A DNA stretch of 64,000 bases, from NCBI RefSeq assembly GCF_900206265.1, contig NZ_LT907782.1, positions 2,604,001-2,668,000 on the forward strand, written 5' to 3'. The translations under genes and the position numbers were made by a program. Below the pieces are notes generated by a model that saw only the letters and a list, made by a program, of their open reading frames with translations, was not told where the DNA came from and ran no database searches. This DNA comes from Nitrosomonas ureae (lineage in GTDB: Bacteria > Pseudomonadota > Gammaproteobacteria > Burkholderiales > Nitrosomonadaceae). Below, in pieces: positions 18,949 to 28,067 of the stretch (positions are counted from its first letter, which is position 1; every line of letters starts with the position of its first letter).

Positions 18949-20742
18949 TCACTTTCCGCGCATAAATAATTTGTCCAGATCAGCCAGACTGGTTTCAAAC
19001 CAAGTGGGTCTGCCGTGGTTACATTGATCGGCGCGTTCGGTCATTTCCATTTCACGCAACAAGGCATTCATTTCCTCAAGGGTCAGGTTGCGGTTGGCGC
19101 GAATCGCACCGTGGCAAGCCATCGTTGCAAGCATTTCATTGCGTTTGGCGGTTAGAATCTGGCTTGCCCCATACTCACGGATTTCGCGCAAGATGTCGCG
19201 CGCCAGTTGTGCGATATCGGCATGTTGCAGTGTGGCCGGTACTGCGCGCACCGCTACTGTCGTGGGTGAAAGCACTGCAATCTCAAATCCCAATTGGTCC
19301 AGGATTGTCTGGTTTTCTTCGATTGTAGCGATTTCCAGATGCTCGGCATAAAAAGTGACCGGAATTAACAGCGGTTGCATCGGTATTTCATGTTGATCAA
19401 GCGCTTGCTTGAGTTTTTCGTACAAAATGCGTTCATGCGCGGCATGCATGTCGACAACAATCAAGCCGCGTGCATTCTGCGCCAGAATATAAATGCCATG
19501 CAGCTGTCCGAGCGCAAAGCCGAGAGAATGATCATTCTGATTATTTCCGATCGCGATCGATTTATCAGGTTTTATAGCGGGTGCGGTAGGGGCTATGTTA
19601 ACCGGGGTTGTTGGGATAGCGCGTACATCCGTGCCAAACAAGGTGCCGTAAGAGCTGGCCGGCTGCGATACTGTACCGCCCTGAGCTGGGCCTGTTTTTG
19701 GATAAATCGAGTAAGGCCGGGCGATTGATGCCGGTTCTCCAGATGATGATTCTTTGTGTGCTGAAGACAGCGCTTTGTTGATCGCATGAAAAATGAATTG
19801 ATGCAGTGCGCGTGGTTCGCGGAAACGTACTTCTATTTTGGTCGGGTGTACATTGACATCCACGCTTCCCGGATGAATGTCAAGAAACAAAACGAAAGCC
19901 GGGTGCCGCTCCAGATGCAGCACATCCCGATAGGCTTCGCGCAGCGCATGCGAAATTAATTTGTCGTTGATGAAACGATGGTTGACAAAGAAATACTGCG
20001 TATCGCGCGATGATCGTGCATAAGCTGGTAACGCAACCATGCCGTGCAAATGCATCTCAGCCGACTGTTCGTCAATCCATGCGGCGGTTTGTTTGAATTC
20101 CTCCCCTAGCACCGAGGCAATTCTTTGTGCCGGGTCGCCTGTGCGTAAATGTCGCCGCACTTTACCATTATGTTGTAGAACGAATTCAATACCTGATTGC
20201 GATAAGGCAATGCGTTTAAACATTTCGTCGCAATGCGCGAATTCGGTGGCTTCCGACTTTAGAAATTTGCGTCTGGCAGGAATATTGAAGTACAAGTCAT
20301 TGACATCCAACGTGGTGCCCTGTGCTAATGACGCAGGCATAGGCTGCGACACCGATTTGCCTTCTACCTGGATTTGCCAGGCATGGTTTTGCGCTGCTTG
20401 ATGGCTGGTCAAGGTCAAGCGTGAAATCGCAGCAATGCTGGCTAATGCTTCACCACGAAAGCCCAGACTGGTGATCTGGTGCAAATCCTCCAGTGTGCTG
20501 ATTTTGCTGGTGCTGTGGCGGGTCAAGGCTAGCTGCAGTTCATCTTTGGCAATGCCGACGCCATCATCGGCGACGCGAATCTGCTTTACGCCACCTTGCT
20601 GAAGTTGTACGTTAATTTTCTTGGCACCCGCATCAACACTATTTTCCAGAATTTCCTTAAGTGCTGCGGCTGGACGCTCAACCACTTCGCCAGCAGCAAT
20701 TTGATTGATTAATAGCTCAGGAAGCGGTTTAATCGTAGCCAT
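18949..20742 (-). CDS. mutL: MutL DNA mismatch repair protein
   Basis: 597 residues from ATG 20742 (MATIKPLPELLINQIAAGEV); the upstream TTG gives a less typical N-terminus. The N-terminal GHKL ATPase has NQIAAGEVVERPAAALKE, DDGVGI and TSLGFRGEAL. A Pro/Ser-rich linker (about 335-400) precedes the C-terminal dimerisation domain with DMHAAHERILYEKL and ACHGAIRANR. The DQHA(X)2E(X)4E endonuclease motif is not seen, so this is probably a non-nicking MutL that works with MutH-like or other partners. The end, NHGRPTW, is conserved. Confidence 0.95.
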   Translation of the reverse strand: MATIKPLPELLINQIAAGEVVERPAAALKEILENSVDAGAKKINVQLQQGGVKQIRVADDGVGIAKDELQLALTRHSTSKISTLEDLHQITSLGFRGEALASIAAISRLTLTSHQAAQNHAWQIQVEGKSVSQPMPASLAQGTTLDVNDLYFNIPARRKFLKSEATEFAHCDEMFKRIALSQSGIEFVLQHNGKVRRHLRTGDPAQRIASVLGEEFKQTAAWIDEQSAEMHLHGMVALPAYARSSRDTQYFFVNHRFINDKLISHALREAYRDVLHLERHPAFVLFLDIHPGSVDVNVHPTKIEVRFREPRALHQFIFHAINKALSSAHKESSSGEPASIARPYSIYPKTGPAQGGTVSQPASSYGTLFGTDVRAIPTTPVNIAPTAPAIKPDKSIAIGNNQNDHSLGFALGQLHGIYILAQNARGLIVVDMHAAHERILYEKLKQALDQHEIPMQPLLIPVTFYAEHLEIATIEENQTILDQLGFEIAVLSPTTVAVRAVPATLQHADIAQLARDILREIREYGASQILTAKRNEMLATMACHGAIRANRNLTLEEMNALLREMEMTERADQCNHGRPTWFETSLADLDKLFMRGK

Positions 20743-20840
20743 GTTCAGCAGATGTTTCAAATGTAGTGATTATAATGTGCAATTGAACATCCATTGTACT
20801 TTGGCAGGATCATTAACTGCAGAAAATTTGGGAGGGGATG

Positions 20841-21440
20841 ATGTTAGCGATAGACCGATTGAAAACCCATGTTCCGGATGTTGTTCTTGATCAGATTCCT
20901 GATTGCGTTGAAAAGTTTAATATTAATACGTCCTTGCGCCTGGCACACTTTCTTGCTCAGTGTGCGCATGAAAGTACAGAGTTTAAGGCGCGGGAAGAAA
21001 ATTTGAATTATTCTGCTGCAGGTCTGAAAAAAGTATTTGCCAAATATTTTCCGGGTAATCTGGCGGAAAGTTATGCGCGCCAACCTGAGAAAATAGCCTC
21101 ACGGGTATATGGTGGCAGGATGGGCAATGGGGACGAAGCCAGCAAGGAAGGGTATAAGTACCGGGGCCGGGGATATATTCAGTTGACCGGAAAAGACAAC
21201 TACAGCGCTTTTTCTAACAGTATCGGCGATGACATTTTAAATAATCCTGACTTGGTGGCTTCAAAATATCCTTTACTGTCGGCCGCATGGTTCTGGGGTA
21301 CCCGATCACTCAATTCACTGGCCGATAAAGGTTCCGGAGATGAAGTAGTGACCCAAATCACTAAGAAAGTGAATGGCGGTCTTAATGGCTTGGAGGATCG
21401 TATCGCGCATTTCAAAAATTATTACGCTTTACTGATTTGA
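20841..21440 (+). CDS. GH19 chitinase/lysozyme-like hydrolase, endolysin-type or effector
   Basis: 199 residues, no signal peptide. GGAGGGG at 20831-20837 best fits the second of two adjacent ATGs (20841). The GH19 fold is shown by LAHFLAQCAHESTEF (the first catalytic Glu), KYRGRGYIQLTGKDNY and a late VNGGLNGLEDR. Such proteins cleave peptidoglycan or chitin, and the short form is common in phages and as secretion-system effectors. Its stop overlaps a TTG start of a secreted protein, so the two are coupled. No holin or other phage gene adjoins. Confidence 0.9.
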   Translation: MLAIDRLKTHVPDVVLDQIPDCVEKFNINTSLRLAHFLAQCAHESTEFKAREENLNYSAAGLKKVFAKYFPGNLAESYARQPEKIASRVYGGRMGNGDEASKEGYKYRGRGYIQLTGKDNYSAFSNSIGDDILNNPDLVASKYPLLSAAWFWGTRSLNSLADKGSGDEVVTQITKKVNGGLNGLEDRIAHFKNYYALLI

Positions 21441-21955
21441 GAACAGCATCTATTTATATTAGCGGCTTGATAGGCCTGCTCTTTTTTTCTGCTTGGGTTG
21501 ATGCAGCGGAATCGCACTGCCAGATGCAGGAACAAGTGATATTTTCCTGTTCCTTAGGGAAGAAAACAGTTTCAGTTTGTGCTTCGAAGGATTTTTCCGT
21601 TCACAGCGGCTACCTGCAGTATCGATTTGGATCGCTCGGCATGCCTGAGCTGATATTCCCAGCAGTGAGCGCATCCGATCCGGTGGCTCAATTCATCCGG
21701 GCGAGAACCTGGATGTTTGCGGGCGGTGGCGGCGGTTACTTGCGTTTTATCAACGGACAGTATCATTACCTCGTGTATACCGCCATCGGTAAGGGCTGGG
21801 GGACGAAAGACGGTGTTGCGGTGGAGAAAAACCATCAAGTGATTGCTAATCTGGAATGTCAGAATGTTCCAATCTCGAAAATCAGCGATGATTTTTTTAA
21901 GCGTGCTGGGTTACAGGTTGATCAAAATGAATTCGAAATCCCAGGACTTGATTAA
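21437..21955 (+). CDS. secreted hypothetical protein coupled to the GH19 hydrolase
   Basis: 172 residues from a TTG at 21437 that overlaps the GH19 stop (TTGA). A signal peptide (cleavage after DAA, about residue 24) leads to a Cys-rich start with ESHCQMQEQVIFSCSLGKK and VCASKDFS, and a later LECQNV; four cysteines could form two disulfides. The Gly-rich stretch MFAGGGGGYLRF is distinctive. No named family recognised. The periplasmic location beside a leaderless wall hydrolase suggests an inhibitor or immunity protein, by analogy only. Confidence 0.7.
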   Translation: MRTASIYISGLIGLLFFSAWVDAAESHCQMQEQVIFSCSLGKKTVSVCASKDFSVHSGYLQYRFGSLGMPELIFPAVSASDPVAQFIRARTWMFAGGGGGYLRFINGQYHYLVYTAIGKGWGTKDGVAVEKNHQVIANLECQNVPISKISDDFFKRAGLQVDQNEFEIPGLD

Positions 21956-22035
21956 GCAAGGGTCAGAGTTTCTAAAGTACTTGGAACAGGTGAGTTTGGT
22001 AAAAGCACCGGAAGATCTGATCACAAAAGATTTTC

Positions 22036-23334
22036 TTATGCAATTATTTGCGATGCTGTTAAAAAGCAGTGCGCAGGGAATTGATCGTTGACAGTTTTGA
22101 TGAGCTCCGGCAGCGGCATGGCCTTGCCAATGAGATAGCCTTGAATGACGTCACATCCTAATGCCCGTAGGCGTTCGTAAGTTGCGACATCTTCCACCCC
22201 TTCGGCAACTACGGATAGATTCAGTCGATGGGCAAGATTGATCATCGAATCGACGATCCGGTCGTGTTTATGATGTGTTGTCATATGCTTGACAAATACC
22301 ATATCGATCTTGACCTCGTCGAGAGGCAAGTCCAGCATGCGTGCCATTGATGAATAGCCGGTTCCAAAGTCATCCATGGCCAGCTTCAGACCCATATCCT
22401 TGAGCTGGCATAAGGTATCCAGGGTTCCTGCTTGATTGTCCATAACAGCTGTTTCGGTCAGCTCGATGGTAATATCTTCTGGCGGTACGTTCCATAGAGA
22501 TAGACCTTGTAGAACCAGTTCAGTAAGTTCAGGGTCGCGCAGGTCGTCAGCAGAAAAATTGATCGAAACACCGGCATTTAATCCTGCTTTACGATATTCA
22601 GAACATTCCCTTAATGCGGTATGGAAGACCCACAGTGTAAGTTTGGACATGAGCGGGGTACCTTCAGCAACCTGAATAAGTTTATCGGTGCGGATCGGCC
22701 CGTGATGTGGATGATGCCATCGTAACAAGGCTTCAGTGGATTTGATCTTGCCACTGGCAATATCGATCTGGGGTTGGTAGCCTAAATATAATCCCCCGTT
22801 CTCGATAGCGTTACCTAAATCTGACCAGAGATCAATTTGAAACAGGAGAGGATCTTGCATTTCGGCGTGAAAGAGCTTGCTCGGGAGTTGTTCCAGTTTT
22901 GCTTGGCGCACGGCCGCACTTGCGTTACACATCAACTGATCCAACTTATCCCCGCTTGCATTGTTTACTGCCACGCCAAGACGCGGGGCCAGAATGATAT
23001 TTTTCCTGTCAAGTACGAATGGGGGTGTTAGTATTCGTAGGATTTTATGTGCAGCCAGCATGGCATGTGCATCGGTAAGCAAATCGACCAGTAAGCAGCA
23101 TATTTGATAACGTCCGGTAATACCGACCAGATCATCCGGGTTCAGAGCATTTCTTAATTGTTGGGCAATTTGCTGCAGCGTATTATCGACAATTGTAAAT
23201 CCAAGGATGCCATCCAATTCTATTAAGCGCTCAAAGTTGATGATCAGCACGGCATTGCGACGACCCAATTGGTACTCGTCGCGTAATCTTTGTGAGGCTT
23301 GTTGTAAAAAGTGTTGATAAGCTAGGATAGTCAT
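22036..23334 (-). CDS. c-di-GMP phosphodiesterase, EAL domain with degenerate GGDEF
   Basis: 432 residues. The N-terminal 165 residues are a GGDEF fold with the active motif lost (TGRYQICCLL where GGDEF should stand). The EAL domain (about 175-425) keeps the catalytic set: EALLRWHHP, SINFSADD, ELTETAV, DDFGTGYSSM, VKIDMVFV, VAEGVED and QGYLIG. It should hydrolyse c-di-GMP to pGpG, with the GGDEF part perhaps sensing GTP. It is directly downstream of the HD-GYP gene on the same strand (12 nt gap), so the two are co-transcribed. Confidence 0.92.
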   Translation of the reverse strand: MTILAYQHFLQQASQRLRDEYQLGRRNAVLIINFERLIELDGILGFTIVDNTLQQIAQQLRNALNPDDLVGITGRYQICCLLVDLLTDAHAMLAAHKILRILTPPFVLDRKNIILAPRLGVAVNNASGDKLDQLMCNASAAVRQAKLEQLPSKLFHAEMQDPLLFQIDLWSDLGNAIENGGLYLGYQPQIDIASGKIKSTEALLRWHHPHHGPIRTDKLIQVAEGTPLMSKLTLWVFHTALRECSEYRKAGLNAGVSINFSADDLRDPELTELVLQGLSLWNVPPEDITIELTETAVMDNQAGTLDTLCQLKDMGLKLAMDDFGTGYSSMARMLDLPLDEVKIDMVFVKHMTTHHKHDRIVDSMINLAHRLNLSVVAEGVEDVATYERLRALGCDVIQGYLIGKAMPLPELIKTVNDQFPAHCFLTASQIIA

Positions 23335-23346
23335 AGATTTTGGTAT

Positions 23347-24693
23347 TTATAAATAATATTTCTTTGGATCGATTCCGTAAGCACCTTGAGGGAGATCATT
23401 GACAATAACGTACTCAACCCCCCCTGGATTTTTACCGGCGATTCTTAGATCCAAGGTTACAGGATGATCATAAGGCTTCTTCTGGGCATCGCAGATGATC
23501 ATGACCTGAGGAAGAAATCGCTGTGTTCGATTGTGAGTAAGAATAATGGCAATTTCGCCGCTGTTTAGTTCAACTAGACTGCCTACGGGAAACATGCCGA
23601 TACACTGCGAAAATTGCTCCACCAAAGTATAATTGAGTCCGTTTTGCGCGTTATCCTTGAGTTCTTTTAGTGCTTGAAAAGGCTTTAAACCTGGCATGTG
23701 CGGTTCCCCCCAGATAAGTTCTTCATAGCAATCGATAATGGCGGCCATACGCGCATAGGGATGTAATTGATTAGCGTACAGTCCGGAAGGATAGCCGTTG
23801 CCGTTCTCGCGTTCATGATGCTGTAGAACAATCTGTACCACTTCTTCTGGTGCATCACTTAGTTGAGTGATGATTTCTTCTCCATAAGCGATGTGCTGTT
23901 TCATTAATTTGCGTTGATCCGCTGTGAGTGACATATTTCTTTTGCCTTGGATTTCTTTAGGCAGACGCTGCTTTCCGATATCCATCAGTAATCCGCCCAA
24001 TCCAAGAATGCTCAATTCCCTGTGGGGTAAGCCGAGATGACGGCCGAAGGCAAGCAAATGTATTGAAGTCTTAACGGCATTGTCATAGAGTTCTTTCCCT
24101 GTGGTTTTAAGTTGTGCCAGCAGCAATGCTGCATCGGGATTACGAATAACGCTTTCGCGTAATGTGTCGACCACTTCATGCGCTATACGCATGTTGATTC
24201 GGGTATTGCATTCAAGGCTGGTGCTAATATCGGTAAATAATGTGGAGGCAATATTATACGCTTTAGTGGCCGCTGGAATTTCTTGTGCCGCAGTGCAGAT
24301 GTCACTGTAGGTATTAGCGCGTTGTAACAGTGAGTCGAGCGACTTGGTTTCATGCATTGTCGGTAGTTTACCCCGATCTGAGACTATGGAATTAGCAGGG
24401 AAGGAAGCGCCCGATTCATGAGATACTACTGATGGTTTAGCTTGATCTGAAATACCCCGAGAGTCATGAGAGGTGCCTGACAAATCCTGCTGAACAGCGA
24501 ATGGCTCACTTCTGTCAATGTCCACGTAAACGTGCTTGCAATAACGCCGAAGTTCGTCAATATCAAGTTGTGATTGAATCAGGATGCCTTGGATAGGGTA
24601 GGGTGTTTCAAGCCAAGGACGATCAAGGTCACTGATATACATGCCGGGCTGCAAATCATTGACAAAAATCTCAATAGTGCTATTGCTTATCAT
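23347..24693 (-). CDS. HD-GYP-like protein with DUF3391 N-terminus, metal site altered
   Basis: 448 residues. DUF3391-like N-terminal domain (about 5-65, DLQPGMYISDLDRPWL), Ser-rich linker, then an HD-GYP fold at about 200-370. GYP is intact (HHERENGNGYPSGL, about 292-304), and HIAYGEEI is present. The HD motif reads MD instead of HD (LLMDIGK, Met237), and the earlier ligand His is Asn205 (NAVKTSIHLL). Two of the usual metal ligands are therefore gone. It may be a regulatory or weak enzyme. It is co-transcribed with the EAL gene downstream. Confidence 0.88.
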   Translation of the reverse strand: MISNSTIEIFVNDLQPGMYISDLDRPWLETPYPIQGILIQSQLDIDELRRYCKHVYVDIDRSEPFAVQQDLSGTSHDSRGISDQAKPSVVSHESGASFPANSIVSDRGKLPTMHETKSLDSLLQRANTYSDICTAAQEIPAATKAYNIASTLFTDISTSLECNTRINMRIAHEVVDTLRESVIRNPDAALLLAQLKTTGKELYDNAVKTSIHLLAFGRHLGLPHRELSILGLGGLLMDIGKQRLPKEIQGKRNMSLTADQRKLMKQHIAYGEEIITQLSDAPEEVVQIVLQHHERENGNGYPSGLYANQLHPYARMAAIIDCYEELIWGEPHMPGLKPFQALKELKDNAQNGLNYTLVEQFSQCIGMFPVGSLVELNSGEIAIILTHNRTQRFLPQVMIICDAQKKPYDHPVTLDLRIAGKNPGGVEYVIVNDLPQGAYGIDPKKYYL

Positions 24694-24836
24694 CGCGGGG
24701 GAGTCGATACAATAATAAAATGTAATTAGTTGATATTCTTAGTTAGAATGGAGAGAACAAAATTAATCTCTGTGTCTCATAATTACGACTTTTTTAGAGT
24801 TTTTCTTAAGGCGCTTTTGAACAATTGGGGAAAGAT

Positions 24837-25715
24837 TTAACGTGATGGGTTAATGAAAAATTCGCGCATCAAGAAATCCTCCAATCCTGCAGTATCTCTT
24901 TCTCGTGCGGATAGAACGACGACACGATGCAGACGGTGCGATTCCCAATTAAAATCTTCTTTGTAATATTCCCGAATCAGTTGGATCATACGGCGAATGA
25001 TGGCGCGCTCAATATCGCCATCGGTTCCGGCTTCGACCCGAATCATCTGTAATCGCGGATTGGTTTGGCCGGTAGTCCAGGCGCGGAAAGAAAATTCCGC
25101 TGTGCGCGGGCCAATGCGAAGAATCTGGAATATCCCACTGGTGCCCGGGTTTTGCAGATTGCGCCGGACATTCGCCATACGGATTTCGTCCGCTGTAGGT
25201 TGTTTGGCGGTACTGCTGGACGCAGCGCTTTCCTGGGAATCGAAGATTCCTTCTGCGGCGTGGCGACGTGCTTTTGCTTGATTGATATACTCGGACAGAT
25301 CCGTGGGAGTATCCGCAGGCGGCTCCGGAGGGGTTTTCATTCTTGCAACTTCCTGCGCCGGAATTGGCGCTTGGGGTTTGTTCGGCTTCTCGGCTGCCTT
25401 AGGCTTGATCGGTGGTCTTGACGGCGGTGGCTGAGCAGGTGTCGGCGGTGCTTTGGGCGGAGGTTGCGTTTCAGCCATTTTGGGTTTCTCGGGTTGCGGA
25501 GCGGGGGCGCTGGGTTGTGATGCAGGTAGCGAATTATTAGCATCCTTGGATTCTTCCAAATCGATGAAGCTGGCAGCGATGGGAGGTGGCGTCTCAATCT
25601 CCACCTCCGGTAGCGATAAAAAGAATCCTAGACCCCAGATGACCAGCAGCCAGATCAGCGCAGCCAATGGCAGCGGCCACCACAGGCGAACTTCTTTCGA
25701 TCGGGAACTTGCCAT
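24837..25715 (-). CDS. TonB-like/TolA-like periplasmic energy-transducer protein
   Basis: About 292 residues from ATG 25715; a TTG at 25745 would overlap exbD. There is one N-terminal membrane segment (LPLAALIWLLVIWGLGFFL), then a Pro/Lys-rich spacer at about 50-135 as in TonB, and a folded C-terminal region with ISGIFQILRIGPRTAEFSF-like strands (GTSGIFQILRIGPRTAEFSF). It would span the periplasm and pass ExbBD energy to an outer-membrane partner. It follows exbB and exbD in one operon. The C-terminus does not match the standard TonB domain clearly, so the receptor is unknown. Confidence 0.7.
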   Translation of the reverse strand: MASSRSKEVRLWWPLPLAALIWLLVIWGLGFFLSLPEVEIETPPPIAASFIDLEESKDANNSLPASQPSAPAPQPEKPKMAETQPPPKAPPTPAQPPPSRPPIKPKAAEKPNKPQAPIPAQEVARMKTPPEPPADTPTDLSEYINQAKARRHAAEGIFDSQESAASSSTAKQPTADEIRMANVRRNLQNPGTSGIFQILRIGPRTAEFSFRAWTTGQTNPRLQMIRVEAGTDGDIERAIIRRMIQLIREYYKEDFNWESHRLHRVVVLSARERDTAGLEDFLMREFFINPSR

Positions 25716-25725
25716 TCTCAAGGTG

Positions 25726-26127
25726 TTATTTATGTTTGACTGCAATCAGAAAATGTTGGGCTCCGGCTGATCGGGCGCGCAGCATGGCCTGCACGACGAC
25801 ACCTTGCGGCGCTTCATTATCCGCGGATACAATTAATTTTTGCTTGGAATCCGCGAGTAGCGGTTTGAGTGTGGTTGCCAGCGTGTCCAGCGTGACTATA
25901 GTCTGATTGATATAGATTTTGCTGTCTTTGGTCAATGTCAGTGTGACCGGCTTTTCCGCGCTGAGCTTTTCGGCTTGCCCTTCGGGCAAATCGACCTGCA
26001 AAGAATCCAGATTTTGCATCGATAAAGAAGCCAGCATGAATGTTGCCAGCAAGAAAAACATTACATCGATCATCGGAATGATCTCAATTTTTCCTTTTGG
26101 AATGATGCGGGATTTACGCAGTTTCAT
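25726..26127 (-). CDS. exbD: ExbD/TolR family biopolymer transport protein
   Basis: 133 residues. One N-terminal transmembrane segment contains the essential Asp (IIPMIDVMFFLLATFM, Asp21), followed by a periplasmic domain with LPEGQAEKLS, a typical ExbD/TolR feature. It forms the proton-motive complex with the ExbB-like neighbour, overlapping it by 14 nt, and is followed by the TonB-like gene. Confidence 0.93.
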   Translation of the reverse strand: MKLRKSRIIPKGKIEIIPMIDVMFFLLATFMLASLSMQNLDSLQVDLPEGQAEKLSAEKPVTLTLTKDSKIYINQTIVTLDTLATTLKPLLADSKQKLIVSADNEAPQGVVVQAMLRARSAGAQHFLIAVKHK

Positions 26128-26818
26128 TGTGATAATCCTGTTGATCCCGACGGATATTGTCGATCAGTCGCGTACCCAGGCGTTCCATTTCATCCATCGT
26201 TAGCGATTGCAGGCGGGAAAAATAATTGAATCCAAACAAAGCTACCAGAGCAATTGCCAGACCAACTACGGTAGCAATGAGCGCTTCGGCAACCCCGCCG
26301 GTGACCGCCGTAGGGTTGACCAGACCTTCGCTGCCGATTACCTGAAAGGCGCGCATCATACCGATCACCGTCCCTACCAGTCCAAGCAATGGTGCCGCGG
26401 TAACAATGGTTTCCAACGCCCATAATCGACGTGCAAGCGATTCCTCAATAATTTGCGCCTCATCGGCGGCGCGGGATTCCGTCCACCAGGTCGGCTGATG
26501 CCGGTTGGAAATCACCACTTCAAAGAAACGCTTGTAATAATGACGACTATCCAGTCCGGAAAGTATTTTTTCCAGATCGTTCCATTTGAAACCATAAGTT
26601 TCCACCAGATTGAGTAAATCGTTGGAAAGACGCGCATAGCGCCAATAGATAAATGCCTTCTCAAGCATGATTGCCACCGCAATAACCCCCAATAAGACCA
26701 GCGGTATGATAATAATTCCACCAAGCTTTAACATGATCCAGGCTTGATTCAATTCTTCCATCATATTTAACTCCAGATTAAGGCTATTCATAAAACTATC
26801 GTTGCTCGTCGTGTTCAT
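26114..26818 (-). CDS. exbB: MotA/TolQ/ExbB family proton channel
   Basis: 234 residues, three membrane helices: one near residues 28-50 and two in the conserved C-terminal channel domain (ETIVTAAPLLGLVGTVIGMM and EALIATVVGLAIALVALFGF). Thr residues of the proton path are present in TAAPLLGLVGTV. It works with ExbD to use proton-motive force. A start at the internal MMEEL is also possible. First gene of the three-gene set. Confidence 0.92.
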   Translation of the reverse strand: MNTTSNDSFMNSLNLELNMMEELNQAWIMLKLGGIIIIPLVLLGVIAVAIMLEKAFIYWRYARLSNDLLNLVETYGFKWNDLEKILSGLDSRHYYKRFFEVVISNRHQPTWWTESRAADEAQIIEESLARRLWALETIVTAAPLLGLVGTVIGMMRAFQVIGSEGLVNPTAVTGGVAEALIATVVGLAIALVALFGFNYFSRLQSLTMDEMERLGTRLIDNIRRDQQDYHNETA

Positions 26819-27144
26819 TGGTTGATCGTTTTAGTACAAAAACTTCCCGCAGCGTCCACCCGATACGGAATCATTACGCGATACAGATCGCCCCAACGAT
26901 CAGCAAAGCTGCAACCAACGTATTGTCGTGCAATTTTTCAAAAGTCTGCGGATAAAGAGCCCAATATCACAGGCCGTATGGATGCTAAGAATAGTTGAAA
27001 ACACCAGCAGTTGGAACTATTTAATGGCAAAATGACTTACATTTATGGTTTTGTCGCGCAAAAATGAAACCTGTTCGAATTACCTGCTGTTTAGGCATTG
27101 AGTAGAATGAGAAAACAGCTCAAACCCGCAAATTATAACAATTA
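26819..27144. other. intergenic region before the adhesin-E-like gene
   Basis: 326 bp between divergent genes. No open frame or hairpin of note was found; it presumably holds the exbB and plus-strand promoters. Confidence 0.5.
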
Positions 27145-27531
27145 ATGATGAAGAAATATTTACCCGTACTACTCCTGTTATTCGTTGTCATCCCCGTACA
27201 CGCCAAGTGGATTAAGCTGGATATGGTCACCAAGCAAGGTGAAATCCATTATTTTGATCCTGAGACGATGCAGAAGAACGATCAGTTCAGGAAAGTTTGG
27301 GTGCTTTCCAGCTATGATGAGAAGCAAAAAGGCGGGCATTATGCAGTTAAAACCTTGTATGAATTTGATTGTACCTATCATAAGGCCCGCTCGATCACGA
27401 TGCTGCTATATCCTGACAAAAACGCCACAGGCATGGTGATCGGCGCGCACCATGAAGAATCCAGAGAGTGGTTTGGTTTCTCGGCTAATTCGATGTTTCG
27501 ACATATAGCGGAAACGGTTTGTATTGATTGA
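27145..27531 (+). CDS. secreted surface-adhesin E-like small protein (second paralogue)
   Basis: 128 residues, with signal peptide ending about VHA (residue 20) and mature start KWIKLDMV. The layout matches the 10346-10735 protein: an early YFDPETMQKN strand, VWVLSSYDEKQ, then YEFDCTYHKAR and a C-terminal VCID. The two Cys are in equivalent places. Function unknown; the two copies probably arose by an old duplication. A DUF488 gene follows. Confidence 0.7.
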   Translation: MMKKYLPVLLLLFVVIPVHAKWIKLDMVTKQGEIHYFDPETMQKNDQFRKVWVLSSYDEKQKGGHYAVKTLYEFDCTYHKARSITMLLYPDKNATGMVIGAHHEESREWFGFSANSMFRHIAETVCID

Positions 27532-27612
27532 GAGGGTCTAGTTAAAACCAATGCTGGCTTATTCGATTCAGTCATTTCTGGGTTATCGGTTTTGCCGGGT
27601 AAACGAGCTCTG

Positions 27613-27963
27613 ATGACCATACTGCTTAAACGAGCGTATGAACCGTATATGCCAAGTGACGGATTCCGAATTCTTGTCGATCGGTTATGGCCGCGAGGAA
27701 TTTCCAAGGATTCAGCACATATTGATTTATGGCTCAAGGATGTGGCGCCTAGTACTTCTTTGCGCAAATGGTTTGGTCATGACCGATTAAAATGGATTGA
27801 ATTTCGAGATCGATATTTTCTGGAACTTTGTCATAATTCGGAAGCTGTCGAGCAACTCGCCAAGCACGTGAATCATGGTCCGGTTACGCTCGTTTATGGC
27901 GCGAAGGATGAAGGACATAATCACGCTGTTGTTCTCAGAGAGTATCTTGAGCGGCATTTCTGA
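27613..27963 (+). CDS. DUF488 family protein
   Basis: 116 residues from ATG 27613; an upstream TTG is less likely. It shows the typical DUF488 pattern: an RAYEPYMPSDGFRILVDRLWPRG start, LWLKDVAPSTSLRKWF in the middle, and VTLVYGAKDEGHNHAVVL near the end. Function is unproven, and members are small cytoplasmic alpha/beta proteins. It follows the secreted protein on the same strand by 81 nt. Confidence 0.9.
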   Translation: MTILLKRAYEPYMPSDGFRILVDRLWPRGISKDSAHIDLWLKDVAPSTSLRKWFGHDRLKWIEFRDRYFLELCHNSEAVEQLAKHVNHGPVTLVYGAKDEGHNHAVVLREYLERHF

Positions 27964-28067
27964 AGGGCGATTTGACTCCGATACTGAAGATTATGAAAAA
28001 ATTTAATGGCAAAAGTTGCTTAGCATTGAACATTCAGACTCCCTTTGATTCTCATATGTTATGAGAA

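Noticed and set aside
20742..20760. TTG start six codons upstream of mutL ATG
   Set aside because: The conserved MutL N-terminus begins at the ATG, and the extension lacks any support.
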